This document shows positions 51,168 to 61,213 of a DNA stretch of 64,000 nt, piece by piece. Within the stretch, counting starts at the first letter, position 1. Each line of letters opens with the position of its first letter. The notes beneath the pieces were generated by a model that saw only the letters and a list, made by a program, of their open reading frames with translations, was not told where the DNA came from and ran no database searches. Position numbers and translations under genes: made by a program. This DNA is from CAIKAP01 sp964574605 (lineage in GTDB: Bacteria > Verrucomicrobiota > Verrucomicrobiia > Palsa-1439): the NCBI GenBank assembly GCA_964574605.1, contig CAZNOK010000001.1, positions 1 through 64,000 of the forward strand, in the 5' to 3' direction.

Positions 51168-54100
51168 GTGATCGTCTCCCCATCCTGCTCGCCCTGATGT
51201 TGATCGCATGCTGTGTCTTGTGTGCCGCCTCGGAAGACGCACGAAACCGGGTCGCCATCCTCAGAGACACTTTCGTGGATACCGCGACGGCAGATGCTGT
51301 GGCCGAGTCGTTGCGACACGAGGGAATGGAACCGTCGTTCCTGACCACCGAAGCAGTGTGCAATTCAGCTTTGCTGTCGCCAGAGAAATACTTCCTCTAC
51401 GTTATTCCCAACGCAACGGCTTATCCTGCTGCGGGCGCCGACGCGCTGGCTCGCTACCTTGGAGGCAAAGGCAGTTTGATAGTTCTCGGCACACCGCCGT
51501 TCGACAAACCGATTTGGAAACACAAAGGCCGCTGGGTGGACTGCGCGTTCGTCCGCGACGCGATGAAGAACCAGAAGCCGGCCTGGATGCTCTACGATTT
51601 CGAGAAGGAGACACCGGGCAAAGCCGCCGATTGGGCACAAAGCGGGGCCTTCCGAAAAGGCACCAGCGCCGAAATCGTGCCGGGCGGCGTGGAAGGATCG
51701 AAGGGTTGCTTGAAGATCACCTTTGATTACGAGAGCGGTTTTCCAACCGGCATGGGCGCGAGCATGAAACCTCAAGCCGACGCGGCATCCGGCGGGCTGT
51801 TGTGTTTCTGGGTCAAGGGCGACGGGCAGACGGCACGGCTGGCTGTGCGGTTGATTGAGGAGACCGAGCCGCTCCAACGCGGCATCGCCGTCATTTCGAT
51901 CAACAGGAACTGGACCTATCACGTGCTCCACGCGGAGGATTTTTGCGTCCGTGGCCATGCCGAACCGTTCAAGGCGCGCCGCCTCTCATTTGAGTTGGTT
52001 GACCAGAACATCACCCCTTATGTGGCCAACGGTAAACACACGGTCTGGGTGGACCTGATCGGCACCGCGACGCATCCGTTCCCCGGCGTCGGTGACACGG
52101 AGCGCAATCCGTTCCCGTTGATCGAGACTGTGTCGCCCGCGTACAAGATGTATCCGCTGAAGGCGCCGGCCGGGGCGTCGTCTTGCTACGCTCGGCCGGA
52201 AGGGAAAGGTTTCGAGCGCGGCTACAAGTGGCGATGGATTCCGCTCAGACGGGCTTTCGACAATGACGGCGTCGAGCGCAGCACGCTGGCGTGGATGTTG
52301 TTGCATCAAGCGCCGCTGTCGGAGGGGCCGGCATTTGCAGATGCGGTGCGGCGTTTGGTCGGCGCGAACACGGCGAGCACACCTGTCGCAGCGGAAGGTT
52401 CAGTGTGCGCTGTCTGCACGATCAGCGATCCTGCTGTGCTGAAGGAGATGGCGCGGCGGATTTCTGATGGTGTGTTCCTCTCGCACGCAGGCTCACGCGA
52501 GTTCTCCTACTGGCCGGGCGAGAAGGTCCAGCTCGGTGCGGTAGCAGTCAATCACGGTGCACAGCCGGCAACTGTTAGCATTCGCATCCGCGTGGAAACC
52601 GGCAAGATTGCGGTCTTTCAGAAGGAATCAAAGCTTACAATCAAACCGGGCGGTTCCGCGACGGCGTCGTTTGAGTGGACACCGAAGAAGTTCGCTAGCC
52701 AGAGCTACCTCGTAACGACAGAGCTGCTGCGCGACGGAAAAGCGATTGACCTCATCACGCACGAGATGGGAGTGCTCGCGCCGGAGAAGGCCCCGCGTGA
52801 CGCGTTCGTGACCGTGCGTGACGGCGATTTCTGGCTCGAAGGCAAGAAGTGGTATCCCGTCGGCGTCAATTACTGGCCGCGCTACGCCATCGCGCTGGAA
52901 CAGGAGGACTACACATTCCACTGGCTCACGCCCGGCTTCTACAATCCCGAAGAAGTCGAGCGCGACCTGCGACAATTGGAATCGCTCGGCGCAAACTTCG
53001 TGGCCATCCGCGCGCACCACCAGAACGACCGCCGCACACTGCTCGACTTCCTCCGACGTTGTCGCAATCACGGCATCCGCGTTTTCCTTTTCCTGCAATC
53101 GCACGTCATCACCGACGACCCGCACTATTTCCAAGGCCTCATGATGCCGCATCATTTCCAAGAGAAAGACGTGGCGGAGTTCATCCGCGCGACAAGACTC
53201 GCGGAGAACCCAACTCTCATGGGATGGGACCTCATCTGGGAACCGGCGGGTTGGCTCTTCGGTGGCAAATACAGTAGCTTCGGATGGACGGAACCAACGC
53301 CATACCGCCAACGTTGGGATGCCGACTGGGAGCGTTGGATTGTCGAGCGTTACGGCAGCCTCGCCAACGCCGAGGCCGACTGGGGCGTGCCCGCGCCGCG
53401 GCTGGACGGACGCGTTACTTCGCCGACCAATGAGCAATTCAAGGAAGACGGTCCATGGCGCATCATGGTTGCCGCCTATCGCCGGTTCATGGACAACTTG
53501 ATGAGCCGGAAATGGAACGACGTGACGCGCACGTTGCGCCGGCTCGACCCGAACCATCTCGTGAGTTTCCGGCAGGGCAACCTGCCGCCGTGGGACTTCA
53601 CGCTCACCGCGACGCCGAAGCACGTGGATTTCTTCGCGATGGAAGGCTACGGCTTCAAACCCGGGGCGCAGGGAATCAACTCCGCCGGGTTCATCAACCG
53701 CTACATTCATTTCGCTACGAAGGGCAAACCGTATCTCTGGGTCGAGTTCGGCGCCAGCGCGTGGGACCGCGACGCGATGCAACCGGGAGAGAAAGAGATC
53801 GCCTATCAGACCCAATGCCATGAGTTGATCTACCGCACCGCGCTGGAGACCGGCGCGAACGGCGCCGCGCCGTGGTGGTGGGCCGGCGGCTATCGCATCA
53901 GCGAGAAAAGCGACTATGGCATCCTCAACCCCGACGGCACACTCCGGCCAAGCGGCGCACTGCTGCAAAAATATGCCGCGCTCTTCAAGACACCGCGCTG
54001 TTATCGGAAACCGGACACGTGGTTCACGATGGACCGCGACGTCCACAGCGGCAGCCATTACCGCGCCGCTTTCCATGAAGGCGCTGAAGCGTACAAAGAA

Positions 54101-54586
54101 GCCGTTGCGCAAGGCCGCCAACTCGGCATCCGCACGCCGGGCACAGGGACAACTTCAGCCGACACGCCGTTGCTGGTCGTCGGCAACACGAAATACAACG
54201 GACGCAATCCGCCCAAGTATCTCGACGCCGAGTTCAACTGGTTCAAGATCGGATTCGCCGGAGGCGACTGGATCGAGGTTCGCGACGGCGCGCGGATTCA
54301 TGTGCCGCGGAATAAGCCGATACTCGCGGCGGCATCGGTGGGCAACTTGCAGGAAGCGACGTGGCTCCGCCACGGCGTTTATCTGGCGGCTACCGGACAT
54401 TCGACGTTAAAACTCAAACAACCCATCGCAAAAGACACAGCTCGTCTTGAGGATGCCGAGTTTGGGGAGTCGTTTGTCTTGACCGAAGGCATCGCGACGG
54501 AAACCAAAGTCGAGTTGCAGATGACCGCCGAAGGCCGCGCATGGTTCGGCGAGAAACTTCGTTTCACACTGGAGATTGAACGATGA
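51164..54586 (+). CDS. Large secreted clan GH-A glycosidase with N-terminal beta-domains
   Basis: A 1140-aa exported protein with signal MSDRLPILLALMLIACCVLCAASE. Residues 30-130 look like a Rossmann-like sugar-binding or amidotransferase domain, 150-330 a CBM-like jelly roll (GCLKITFDYESGFPTG), 480-570 an Ig-like domain. The catalytic barrel lies at about 575-960: GDFWLEGKKWYPVGVNYWPR, NFVAIRAHHQND, WDLIWEPAGW (acid/base Glu693) and LWVEFGAS (nucleophile Glu861). This resembles GH2/GH5/GH42-type mannosidase or galactosidase members. It overlaps the UxuA-like gene by 4 nt. Confidence 0.75.
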   Translation: MSDRLPILLALMLIACCVLCAASEDARNRVAILRDTFVDTATADAVAESLRHEGMEPSFLTTEAVCNSALLSPEKYFLYVIPNATAYPAAGADALARYLGGKGSLIVLGTPPFDKPIWKHKGRWVDCAFVRDAMKNQKPAWMLYDFEKETPGKAADWAQSGAFRKGTSAEIVPGGVEGSKGCLKITFDYESGFPTGMGASMKPQADAASGGLLCFWVKGDGQTARLAVRLIEETEPLQRGIAVISINRNWTYHVLHAEDFCVRGHAEPFKARRLSFELVDQNITPYVANGKHTVWVDLIGTATHPFPGVGDTERNPFPLIETVSPAYKMYPLKAPAGASSCYARPEGKGFERGYKWRWIPLRRAFDNDGVERSTLAWMLLHQAPLSEGPAFADAVRRLVGANTASTPVAAEGSVCAVCTISDPAVLKEMARRISDGVFLSHAGSREFSYWPGEKVQLGAVAVNHGAQPATVSIRIRVETGKIAVFQKESKLTIKPGGSATASFEWTPKKFASQSYLVTTELLRDGKAIDLITHEMGVLAPEKAPRDAFVTVRDGDFWLEGKKWYPVGVNYWPRYAIALEQEDYTFHWLTPGFYNPEEVERDLRQLESLGANFVAIRAHHQNDRRTLLDFLRRCRNHGIRVFLFLQSHVITDDPHYFQGLMMPHHFQEKDVAEFIRATRLAENPTLMGWDLIWEPAGWLFGGKYSSFGWTEPTPYRQRWDADWERWIVERYGSLANAEADWGVPAPRLDGRVTSPTNEQFKEDGPWRIMVAAYRRFMDNLMSRKWNDVTRTLRRLDPNHLVSFRQGNLPPWDFTLTATPKHVDFFAMEGYGFKPGAQGINSAGFINRYIHFATKGKPYLWVEFGASAWDRDAMQPGEKEIAYQTQCHELIYRTALETGANGAAPWWWAGGYRISEKSDYGILNPDGTLRPSGALLQKYAALFKTPRCYRKPDTWFTMDRDVHSGSHYRAAFHEGAEAYKEAVAQGRQLGIRTPGTGTTSADTPLLVVGNTKYNGRNPPKYLDAEFNWFKIGFAGGDWIEVRDGARIHVPRNKPILAAASVGNLQEATWLRHGVYLAATGHSTLKLKQPIAKDTARLEDAEFGESFVLTEGIATETKVELQMTAEGRAWFGEKLRFTLEIER

Positions 54587-55641
54587 ACATTGGTCTCGGT
54601 CTTTATCCGAACCTGCTGACAGATGACAACCTGCGGTTTGCGCGGCAACTCGGCGTGACGCATATCGTGACGTGGATGCCGCTGCCACCGGGCAATGGTT
54701 TGTGGGAATTGGACGACTTGGTTCGGCTGCGTTCCCGCATCGAGTCGTTTGGATTGAAGCTTGCGGCTGTGGAAAACATTCCGCCGTCGCACTGGGACAA
54801 GATTCTGCTCGGCGATCCCGGTCGCGAGCAACAGGTTGAGAAGGTCAAGCAGACAATCCGCAACCTCGGCAAGGCAGGCATCCCCTGTCTTGGCTACACT
54901 TTCAGCATCGTTGGAGTCTGGGGGCACTGGCGCGATGGCGAGAGCGGCGGTGGACGCGGCGATGCCGGCATCAAGAGTTTCGATTACGACCGGGTGAAGG
55001 ACGCGCCGCCGCTGGTGCGTGGTCGAATCTGGGGCGGACACCGATGGAACGATCTGGCCCCGGAGCAAGTGGTTGGCCCCGTGGATGTGGAGACAATGTG
55101 GGAACGGCTGACGTGGTTTCTGCAAGAAGTTGTGCCGGTCGCCGAAGAAGCCGGCGTGAAGTTGGCGGCACATCCTGACGACCCGCCGGTGCCGGTGTTG
55201 CGCGGCATCGGGCGACTGCTCACGTCACCGGAAGCGCTCGAACGATTGACAAGCATCGTGGACAGTCCCTGCAACGCCATCGAGTTCTGCCAAGGCACGG
55301 TGGCCGAGATGGGTGCCGATGTCGTTGAAGTCATCCGCCGGCTTGGCTCGCGCAAGAAGATCGCTTACGTCCACTTCCGCAACGTCCGCGGCGCTGTGCC
55401 GAGTTTCGATGAAGTCTTCATTGATGAAGGCAACGTGGATATGATGGCCGCGATGCGCGCCTACGCGGAAGTTGGCTTTGACGGCGTGATGATTCCCGAT
55501 CACACGCCGAAGATGAGTTGCGCCGCGCCGTGGCACGCCGGCATGGCGTTCGCCGTCGGTTACATGCGCGCACTTGAACAGAAAATCGGCTCGACAATGA
55601 CACCCCATTGTGGAACCTCAGACGAAACGAACCGCTCATGA
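54583..55641 (+). CDS. Mannonate dehydratase (UxuA-like)
   Basis: A 352-aa TIM-barrel protein without a signal peptide. It has GLGLYPNLLTDDNLRFARQLGVTHIVTWMP, CLGYTFSIVGVWGHW, EAGVKLAAHPDDPPVPVLRGIGRLLTSPEALERLTSIVDSPCNAIEFCQGTVAEM, and IAYVHFRNVRGAVPSFDEVFIDEGNVDM. The H-P-D-D-P and F-R-N-V blocks, with Cys and His metal ligands, are those of UxuA. It would dehydrate D-mannonate to 2-keto-3-deoxygluconate. UxuA is usually about 395 aa, so this is slightly short. It overlaps both neighbours by 4 nt. Confidence 0.87.
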   Translation: MNIGLGLYPNLLTDDNLRFARQLGVTHIVTWMPLPPGNGLWELDDLVRLRSRIESFGLKLAAVENIPPSHWDKILLGDPGREQQVEKVKQTIRNLGKAGIPCLGYTFSIVGVWGHWRDGESGGGRGDAGIKSFDYDRVKDAPPLVRGRIWGGHRWNDLAPEQVVGPVDVETMWERLTWFLQEVVPVAEEAGVKLAAHPDDPPVPVLRGIGRLLTSPEALERLTSIVDSPCNAIEFCQGTVAEMGADVVEVIRRLGSRKKIAYVHFRNVRGAVPSFDEVFIDEGNVDMMAAMRAYAEVGFDGVMIPDHTPKMSCAAPWHAGMAFAVGYMRALEQKIGSTMTPHCGTSDETNRS

Positions 55642-56804
55642 AAATCACCAAAATCACGCCGTTGATTTGTGAGGCGTACCGGACCAACTGGGTCTTCGTT
55701 CGCGTGGACACTGATGACGGTGTCCATGGTGTTGGCGAAGCGACACTCGAACACCGCGAAAGAACCGTGGCAGAAGCGATTGCCGAATTGGAACGGTCGT
55801 TCGTCGGCAAAGACCCGTCGCGCATTCAAGAACTCTGGCATACCGCTTACCGCGATGTTTATTTTCGCGGCGGTCCCGTCTATCAGAGCGCGCTCTCCGC
55901 GGTCGAGATGGCGCTGTGGGACATCAAAGGCAAGGCGCTCGGCGTGCCCGTCTGGCAATTGCTCGGCGGCAAAGTCCGTGACGCCATCAAGTGCTACGCC
56001 AACGGCTGGTTTGCGCCCGCCAAGGAACCAGCAGAGTTTGCGGCGAAGGCGAAGGCGGCAGTGGCCGCCGGCTTTCGTGGTCTCAAATGGGACCCGTTTG
56101 GCGCGGCGTACCTCTCCATCGAGCGCGCGGACTTAAGGAAGGCGCTCGAATGTGTCGAGGCCGTCCGCGCTGCCGTCGGGACGGACGTCGAGTTGATGAT
56201 TGAAGGACACGGGCGGTTCGATATTGCGACAGCAGTGCGAATCGGACAGGAACTACAACGCTTTGACATTCTCTGGTTCGAAGAGCCGGTGCCACCGGAT
56301 AATCTTGATGCGTTGGCGGAAGTGAAACGCCGGGCTGGCGTACCGATTGCCGCCGGCGAACGTCTCTACTCGCGTTGGGAATACCAGCAGTTCTTCCAAA
56401 AGATGTCGGCGGATTATGCGCAGCCGGATATCAGCCATGTCGGTGGAATCTTCGAGTTGCGCTGCATCGCGGCACAGGCGGAGGCGTTGCATCTTGCGAT
56501 TTGCCCGCACAACCCCAGCGGTCCGGTCGCGATGGCCGCGACGTTGCAACTCGCAGCCTGCACCATGAACTTCTTCGTGCTCGAAATGATGTCCAGCGAC
56601 GTGACATATCGCAATAAAGTCTCCACTGAGCGAGTAACGATGCAGAACGGGTTGATCCGCATCCCCGACGGTCCCGGTCTCGGTTTGGACCTCAACTTGG
56701 AAGAGATTGCCAAACATCCCTACCAGCCGCACGATCTGCGGCATTACACCGGCGCTCTGACGCAAATCCGGCCGCCTGACGCGAAAGGTTATTTCCATCC
56801 ATGA
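55638..56804 (+). CDS. Enolase-superfamily sugar acid dehydratase (mandelate racemase type)
   Basis: A 388-aa protein starting MKITKITPLICEAYRTNWVFVRVDTDDGVHGVGEATLE. The barrel has AGFRGLKWDPFG, LMIEGHGRFD (first metal ligand), LWFEEPVPPDNLDAL, IAAGERLYSRWEY, QPDISHVGGIFE and ICPHNPSGPVAMAATLQLAA. The PHNPSGPV block and Glu-rich metal ligands recall galactonate dehydratase-type members. It would dehydrate an aldonic acid to a 2-keto-3-deoxy acid. ATG 55638 overlaps the UxuA stop by 4 nt, and the stop overlaps the SDR start by 4 nt. Confidence 0.85.
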   Translation: MKITKITPLICEAYRTNWVFVRVDTDDGVHGVGEATLEHRERTVAEAIAELERSFVGKDPSRIQELWHTAYRDVYFRGGPVYQSALSAVEMALWDIKGKALGVPVWQLLGGKVRDAIKCYANGWFAPAKEPAEFAAKAKAAVAAGFRGLKWDPFGAAYLSIERADLRKALECVEAVRAAVGTDVELMIEGHGRFDIATAVRIGQELQRFDILWFEEPVPPDNLDALAEVKRRAGVPIAAGERLYSRWEYQQFFQKMSADYAQPDISHVGGIFELRCIAAQAEALHLAICPHNPSGPVAMAATLQLAACTMNFFVLEMMSSDVTYRNKVSTERVTMQNGLIRIPDGPGLGLDLNLEEIAKHPYQPHDLRHYTGALTQIRPPDAKGYFHP

Positions 56805-57574
56805 GATTTAAAGACAAACGTGTTCTCGTCACCGGCGCCTCGCGCCACACCGGCTTCGGCATCGCCCGCGCCTTTGCCAAGGAGGGTGCCATCGTCATCC
56901 TCAACGGCACCACCGCTCCCAAAGCCGCCGAAGCCGCAGCCAGCATCCGAGCCGAAACAGGTGCCCGCATCCTTGAGGCAGCGGCCAACATCGCCGACCG
57001 CGCACAGGTCGAAGCGATGTTCGAGTTGATAAAACGCGAGTGCGGCGGCGTGGACATCCTCATCAACAACGCCGCCCATCTCGGCATCGGCCCGTCGTTT
57101 CTCGAAACGTCGTTGGACTTTCTAGCTGAGGTTATGGCAGTCAATTTCTTTGGCACGTTTCACGTCTCGCAACTGGCCGCGCGCATGATGGTCGCGCAAG
57201 GCGGCGGCGCAATCGTCCACATCGGCTCGAACACCTCCGAGCGCCCGATCCGCAGCCGCAGCGCCTACGTCTCGTCAAAAGGCGCGCTGGACGGCTTGAC
57301 CCGCGCCATGGCCATCGAGTTGGGGCCGCAAAACGTCCGCGTCAACATGGTCGCGGCTGGTTACATCCGCACGACGCGTTGGGACTCACTTGAACCCGCG
57401 CACGCAGCCCGTCGTCGCGCCAACATTCCGCTGGGCAAAGAAGCCACTGCCGAGGAAATCGCCGCCGCCGCGATGTTTCTCGCCTCCGATGAATCCTCCC
57501 GCATCACCGGCGCGCGTCTCGTGGTGGACGGTGGAGTGACAACGCAGATGGTGCCGCCGGATTGTGAAGTGTGA
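56801..57574 (+). CDS. Short-chain dehydrogenase/reductase
   Basis: A 257-aa SDR. The coenzyme motif is unusual: TGASRHTGFGIARAF. NNAAHLGIG, HIGSNTSERPIRSRSAYVSSKGALDGLTRAMAIELG (Ser, Tyr and Lys of the active site) and VDGGVTTQ complete the fold. It likely oxidises a sugar, sugar lactone or uronate in the same route as the two dehydratases. It overlaps the previous gene by 4 nt; 78 bp separate it from the next gene. Confidence 0.88.
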   Translation: MRFKDKRVLVTGASRHTGFGIARAFAKEGAIVILNGTTAPKAAEAAASIRAETGARILEAAANIADRAQVEAMFELIKRECGGVDILINNAAHLGIGPSFLETSLDFLAEVMAVNFFGTFHVSQLAARMMVAQGGGAIVHIGSNTSERPIRSRSAYVSSKGALDGLTRAMAIELGPQNVRVNMVAAGYIRTTRWDSLEPAHAARRRANIPLGKEATAEEIAAAAMFLASDESSRITGARLVVDGGVTTQMVPPDCEV

Positions 57575-57652
57575 CGCGATGGAGCCTTCTTCGTTGTCAT
57601 CTTGCAAGAAAAGAGTTGACCTCACGAGAGGTCTAATGGCATTTTGTTCGGT

Positions 57653-60600
57653 ATGCAAATGAAACTGCACCGTTGGTTGCTGCTACTTATCGTTGCTGTA
57701 ATTTCGGCGGCAGATCGCTCAGTGACTGCTGACGGTCTCACAACCGGCGAGCGCGTCAAAGGCGGCGGTGTTGTTGCGATCATGGATGAGCCGTCCATGC
57801 CGATTCGCGGAGTCGCTTCTTCGCCGAAAACACTCCAGCGCATCCTCGCTAACGGCGGCATCAAGTCTCAACTGATTTCGGCAAAACAGATGGCCAATCC
57901 GCGTGCGTTTAACGCCGGTCTGTTCGACCTGTTACTCCTGCCAACAGGCCAGAGCTTCCCGATCGTGGCGCGACCGAATTTCATCCGCTTCCTTTGCGAC
58001 GGCGGCAGTTTCATCAGCATGGGTGGTTATACATTTGAGAGTCTTTTGTGGGAGGAAAACGGACAGTGGCTTGACATGGAGGCATTTCGTAAATCGAAAC
58101 CTGAAAGGTCAGGCATCGCAGCCGCGTGGTTTCGTCCGATGAACACGGCGCGCGGCAAACCGATGAACGAGTTGAAACTCGTGCCGGAGCAAATTGGCGT
58201 GTTCGACGCCTGTTTCCCGCTCAAGCGCGCCTGCCGCCTCGCGAGAGCCGAAGACCAACAGATCATTCGTCACCCGCTCGACATCCGCCGCGAGTTGAAG
58301 GGCTGGGCTGCCACGGGCGTCGTGGGCGATTACGGCAACAACGGGATTGACTTCCTCCGAGCCAAGATCGCGACCAACGCGCGCTGGGTTCCCGTGCTCC
58401 AGACCTACGATCGTTTTGGCCGTCTGCGCGGCGCTGCGGCTGCCTTGTTGCTAAACTTCAACGGCTTCTATGCAGGATCGAATTGGGCGTATTTTGGAAT
58501 CGAGAACTTCGATCTGTTCGATGATCCTGCGGGAGCGGGCGCGCAGGCGTTGCAGGAGGTAGTGCGATTTCTGGTGCGTGGAACCTATCTCCAACAGGTG
58601 ACAATGGAAAAACGGCTGCTCCGACGCGGGGAGCCGCTGGAAGCAGAAGCGGTCGTGCGGAACACAGGCGGTCGCCCGCAGACGCTGCGAGTTGAATTCT
58701 CCGTCGGAATGGCTCGCGCCGCGCAACGGGAACTGACTCTGAAACCGGGCGAGGCGCAACCAATCCGTGTCGCACTTGGAACGGTGTCCTCCGACACCAG
58801 CCTCGGTCAAGTTACGGCGACGCTGTTCGCTGGCGGCGAGCCGATTGACACAACCGCCACCGGTTTCGTCGTCGAGAGTTCCGATGTGATTCGGAAGGCG
58901 GCTGACCTGCGGTTTGCGGGCAACTACTTCACGCGGAACGGCCGGCCGATGTTTATCTTCGGTTCCGACGAGACCGCCTACATTTATTTGACGCCACACG
59001 AGAACCCGCTGACTTGGTCGCGCGATCTGTTGGCCGCGCGCGACATCGGCATGAATCTCTACGAGAACCTGCAATACAGCCGGCCGGGCCACCAAATGCT
59101 CGACACGGATTGGCGGAACTTCCGCGCCATGGCCCAGCTCGCACAGCAATACAATATGGTGTTCATGCCCGGTATGTTGGTCGTCCACAACGTCGCCGTC
59201 GGCGACCGCGAAATCGCCGAGGAGAGCCGTCAGTGCGAAGGCTACGCCAGACTATTGCGGGACGTGCCCGGCTGTTTGCACTACCTGAACGGCGATTGCG
59301 TCTATCGTCCCGACATGAAATCGGCCGAGTTGAAGGAACTCTGGAACGGTTGGCTGCGCCAGCGATATGCGACCACCGACCGCCTGCGCGAGGCGTGGGG
59401 CACCGACGCGGTGTGCGGCGAGATCGGGACATTGGAGATTCCCACCAAGACATCGTCGCGTTGGGACGACGCCGTGGCCATTGATCTTGTTCGCTTTTCG
59501 CAATGGCTGACCGCGCGCTGGAACCGCGCACATCTGGCGGCCATTCGCCGGCACGACCGCCACCATCCGATCACGTCGGAGTATTACCAGACGCCAAGGC
59601 CGGACATTCATATCCGCACGACCATCGAAGGACACGACGTGGCCAACATCGGTCTCTTCGTGCCCGTGGAGGCGATGCCGACGACGCTGCGGTGGAACGA
59701 TCTGCGAACGCGTGGCAAGGGCCTGAGCGCCGGTGAATACGGCATGCAAGCGCATCCAGCATGGACCAGCGAGGGCGGTCCGAGCCGCGGTTATGCGATG
59801 CCTCGGACCGAAGAGCGTCAAAACCGGCTCTTCACGATGGTGGTGCATTACAGCCTCGGTCTTGGCGCTGCCAAAATCCAAAACTGGTGTTTGCGCGATG
59901 CCCAGCATCGCAGCATTCATCCGTGGGGAATCTTCTACGCTGAGCAGATGGTCCCGAAAGACGTGGCTTACGTTCACCGTAACCTCTCACTGATCTGGCG
60001 TCACTTCACGCCGCGATACGTTGCGCCGTCGTTGGCAGTCTGCATCCCGCTGAATCTCGGTCAGGGCAACCAGAGAACCCAGGAATATGCCGTTCCTTGT
60101 CGCGCTTTTTCGACGTTGTACGAACTCCATCACGACTTCAACGTCTTCGACGACGACCATCTCGACCGCCTCGGCCCGACGACCAAGACTCTTATTTACC
60201 CGTCGCCGTTTGCGGTGAGCGATGCGACTTATAAGCGACTGCTGGCATGGGTTCGTGCCGGCGGAACACTGGTGATCACGGGCGACTTCTCGTACGACGA
60301 AAACCGTCGCCGCACGGGAACCGGTCGGATACAAGAACTGGCCGGCGTGGAGTTCATAAGCGAAAACTACGCAAACATCACGCGGGAATCCGGCAAGAGC
60401 ATCCAAGCCTCGTTCAAGTTCGCCAAACTCGACCGGTTGCCAATGACACCTTGCGTGCGCGTCAAAGCGGCTGGTGCGGAAGTGCTTGGCGTCGGGCCGC
60501 AAGACGAGCCAGTTTTCGTGCGGCATCGCGTCGGACGCGGGACGGTTTATTACGCTACGGATCCGCTGGAACTCGGCGCGGATCAAGTGACAGCGGAAAC

Positions 60601-61210
60601 ACGGCGACGGCTTTATGCGGCGGTTCTGCAAAGTGTTTCGCGGCCTGCGCTGGCGGTGGAACCGAACGAACCGTGGTTGCAAGTGATGGCTCAGCCAACT
60701 GCGCGCGGCACCGTTCATGTCGTCGCCAACACTCGCGACGGAAAAGAAGCTGTTTCCACCACTCTCGCCACAAAAGCCGGCCCCGTGACGCTCGCTGTGC
60801 GGGATCGCTGGCCTGCGATGGCAGCGGTCACTGCCGACGGGCGACTCGTCGCCGCGTTTACCGACGCCAAGATGAAAGTCAATGGTGCTGCGGCGCTGGA
60901 TGGCACGGGCATGAAGGGTATCCTGTCACTGGACGGCAAAGACGTGCGGCAATCGCGCGCGCTCCTGATCGCGCCGTGGGAGCCGGGGGAAGTGAGGCTG
61001 CCTCGCGGCGGCGATTTCGTGGCCATCGTTGGTGATTTCCGGGATGGCCGATGGGTTACATTCGAGCGACTCTCGCTCAATGGCAGTTTCACCATTGACG
61101 CGGATCAAGCGACCTGCTTGATGCTTCTTTGCCCGGCGCGCGACATCGAACATCGGCAACAACAACTAACCGAAGCCATGCTTTACCCGGAGCGCATCAC
61201 CGGATATTGA
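57653..61210 (+). CDS. Very large secreted GH42-like glycosidase
   Basis: About 1185 aa. ATG 57653 or 57659 begins a signal peptide (MKLHRWLLLLIVAVISAA). Residues 40-140 look like an amidotransferase-type domain, 300-420 carry beta-domains, and a large barrel starts about residue 425 (FAGNYFTRNGRPMFIFGSDETAYIYLTPHENPLTWSRDLLAARDIGMNLYENLQ). It includes MVFMPGMLVVHNVA, LRDVPGCLHYLNGD and GKGLSAGEYGMQAHP, with ENLQ and SAGEY Glu residues as possible catalytic groups, then a late amidotransferase-like segment (YKRLLAWVRAGGTLVITGDFS). The layout matches GH42-like beta-galactosidase relatives of PVC bacteria. Exact substrate is unknown. Confidence 0.65.
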   Translation: MQMKLHRWLLLLIVAVISAADRSVTADGLTTGERVKGGGVVAIMDEPSMPIRGVASSPKTLQRILANGGIKSQLISAKQMANPRAFNAGLFDLLLLPTGQSFPIVARPNFIRFLCDGGSFISMGGYTFESLLWEENGQWLDMEAFRKSKPERSGIAAAWFRPMNTARGKPMNELKLVPEQIGVFDACFPLKRACRLARAEDQQIIRHPLDIRRELKGWAATGVVGDYGNNGIDFLRAKIATNARWVPVLQTYDRFGRLRGAAAALLLNFNGFYAGSNWAYFGIENFDLFDDPAGAGAQALQEVVRFLVRGTYLQQVTMEKRLLRRGEPLEAEAVVRNTGGRPQTLRVEFSVGMARAAQRELTLKPGEAQPIRVALGTVSSDTSLGQVTATLFAGGEPIDTTATGFVVESSDVIRKAADLRFAGNYFTRNGRPMFIFGSDETAYIYLTPHENPLTWSRDLLAARDIGMNLYENLQYSRPGHQMLDTDWRNFRAMAQLAQQYNMVFMPGMLVVHNVAVGDREIAEESRQCEGYARLLRDVPGCLHYLNGDCVYRPDMKSAELKELWNGWLRQRYATTDRLREAWGTDAVCGEIGTLEIPTKTSSRWDDAVAIDLVRFSQWLTARWNRAHLAAIRRHDRHHPITSEYYQTPRPDIHIRTTIEGHDVANIGLFVPVEAMPTTLRWNDLRTRGKGLSAGEYGMQAHPAWTSEGGPSRGYAMPRTEERQNRLFTMVVHYSLGLGAAKIQNWCLRDAQHRSIHPWGIFYAEQMVPKDVAYVHRNLSLIWRHFTPRYVAPSLAVCIPLNLGQGNQRTQEYAVPCRAFSTLYELHHDFNVFDDDHLDRLGPTTKTLIYPSPFAVSDATYKRLLAWVRAGGTLVITGDFSYDENRRRTGTGRIQELAGVEFISENYANITRESGKSIQASFKFAKLDRLPMTPCVRVKAAGAEVLGVGPQDEPVFVRHRVGRGTVYYATDPLELGADQVTAETRRRLYAAVLQSVSRPALAVEPNEPWLQVMAQPTARGTVHVVANTRDGKEAVSTTLATKAGPVTLAVRDRWPAMAAVTADGRLVAAFTDAKMKVNGAAALDGTGMKGILSLDGKDVRQSRALLIAPWEPGEVRLPRGGDFVAIVGDFRDGRWVTFERLSLNGSFTIDADQATCLMLLCPARDIEHRQQQLTEAMLYPERITGY

Positions 61211-61213
61211 TCA

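Noticed and set aside
57600..57652. Promoter TTGACC before the GH42-like gene
   Set aside because: No -10 box at proper spacing is convincing, and 78 bp between genes does not require a separate promoter.
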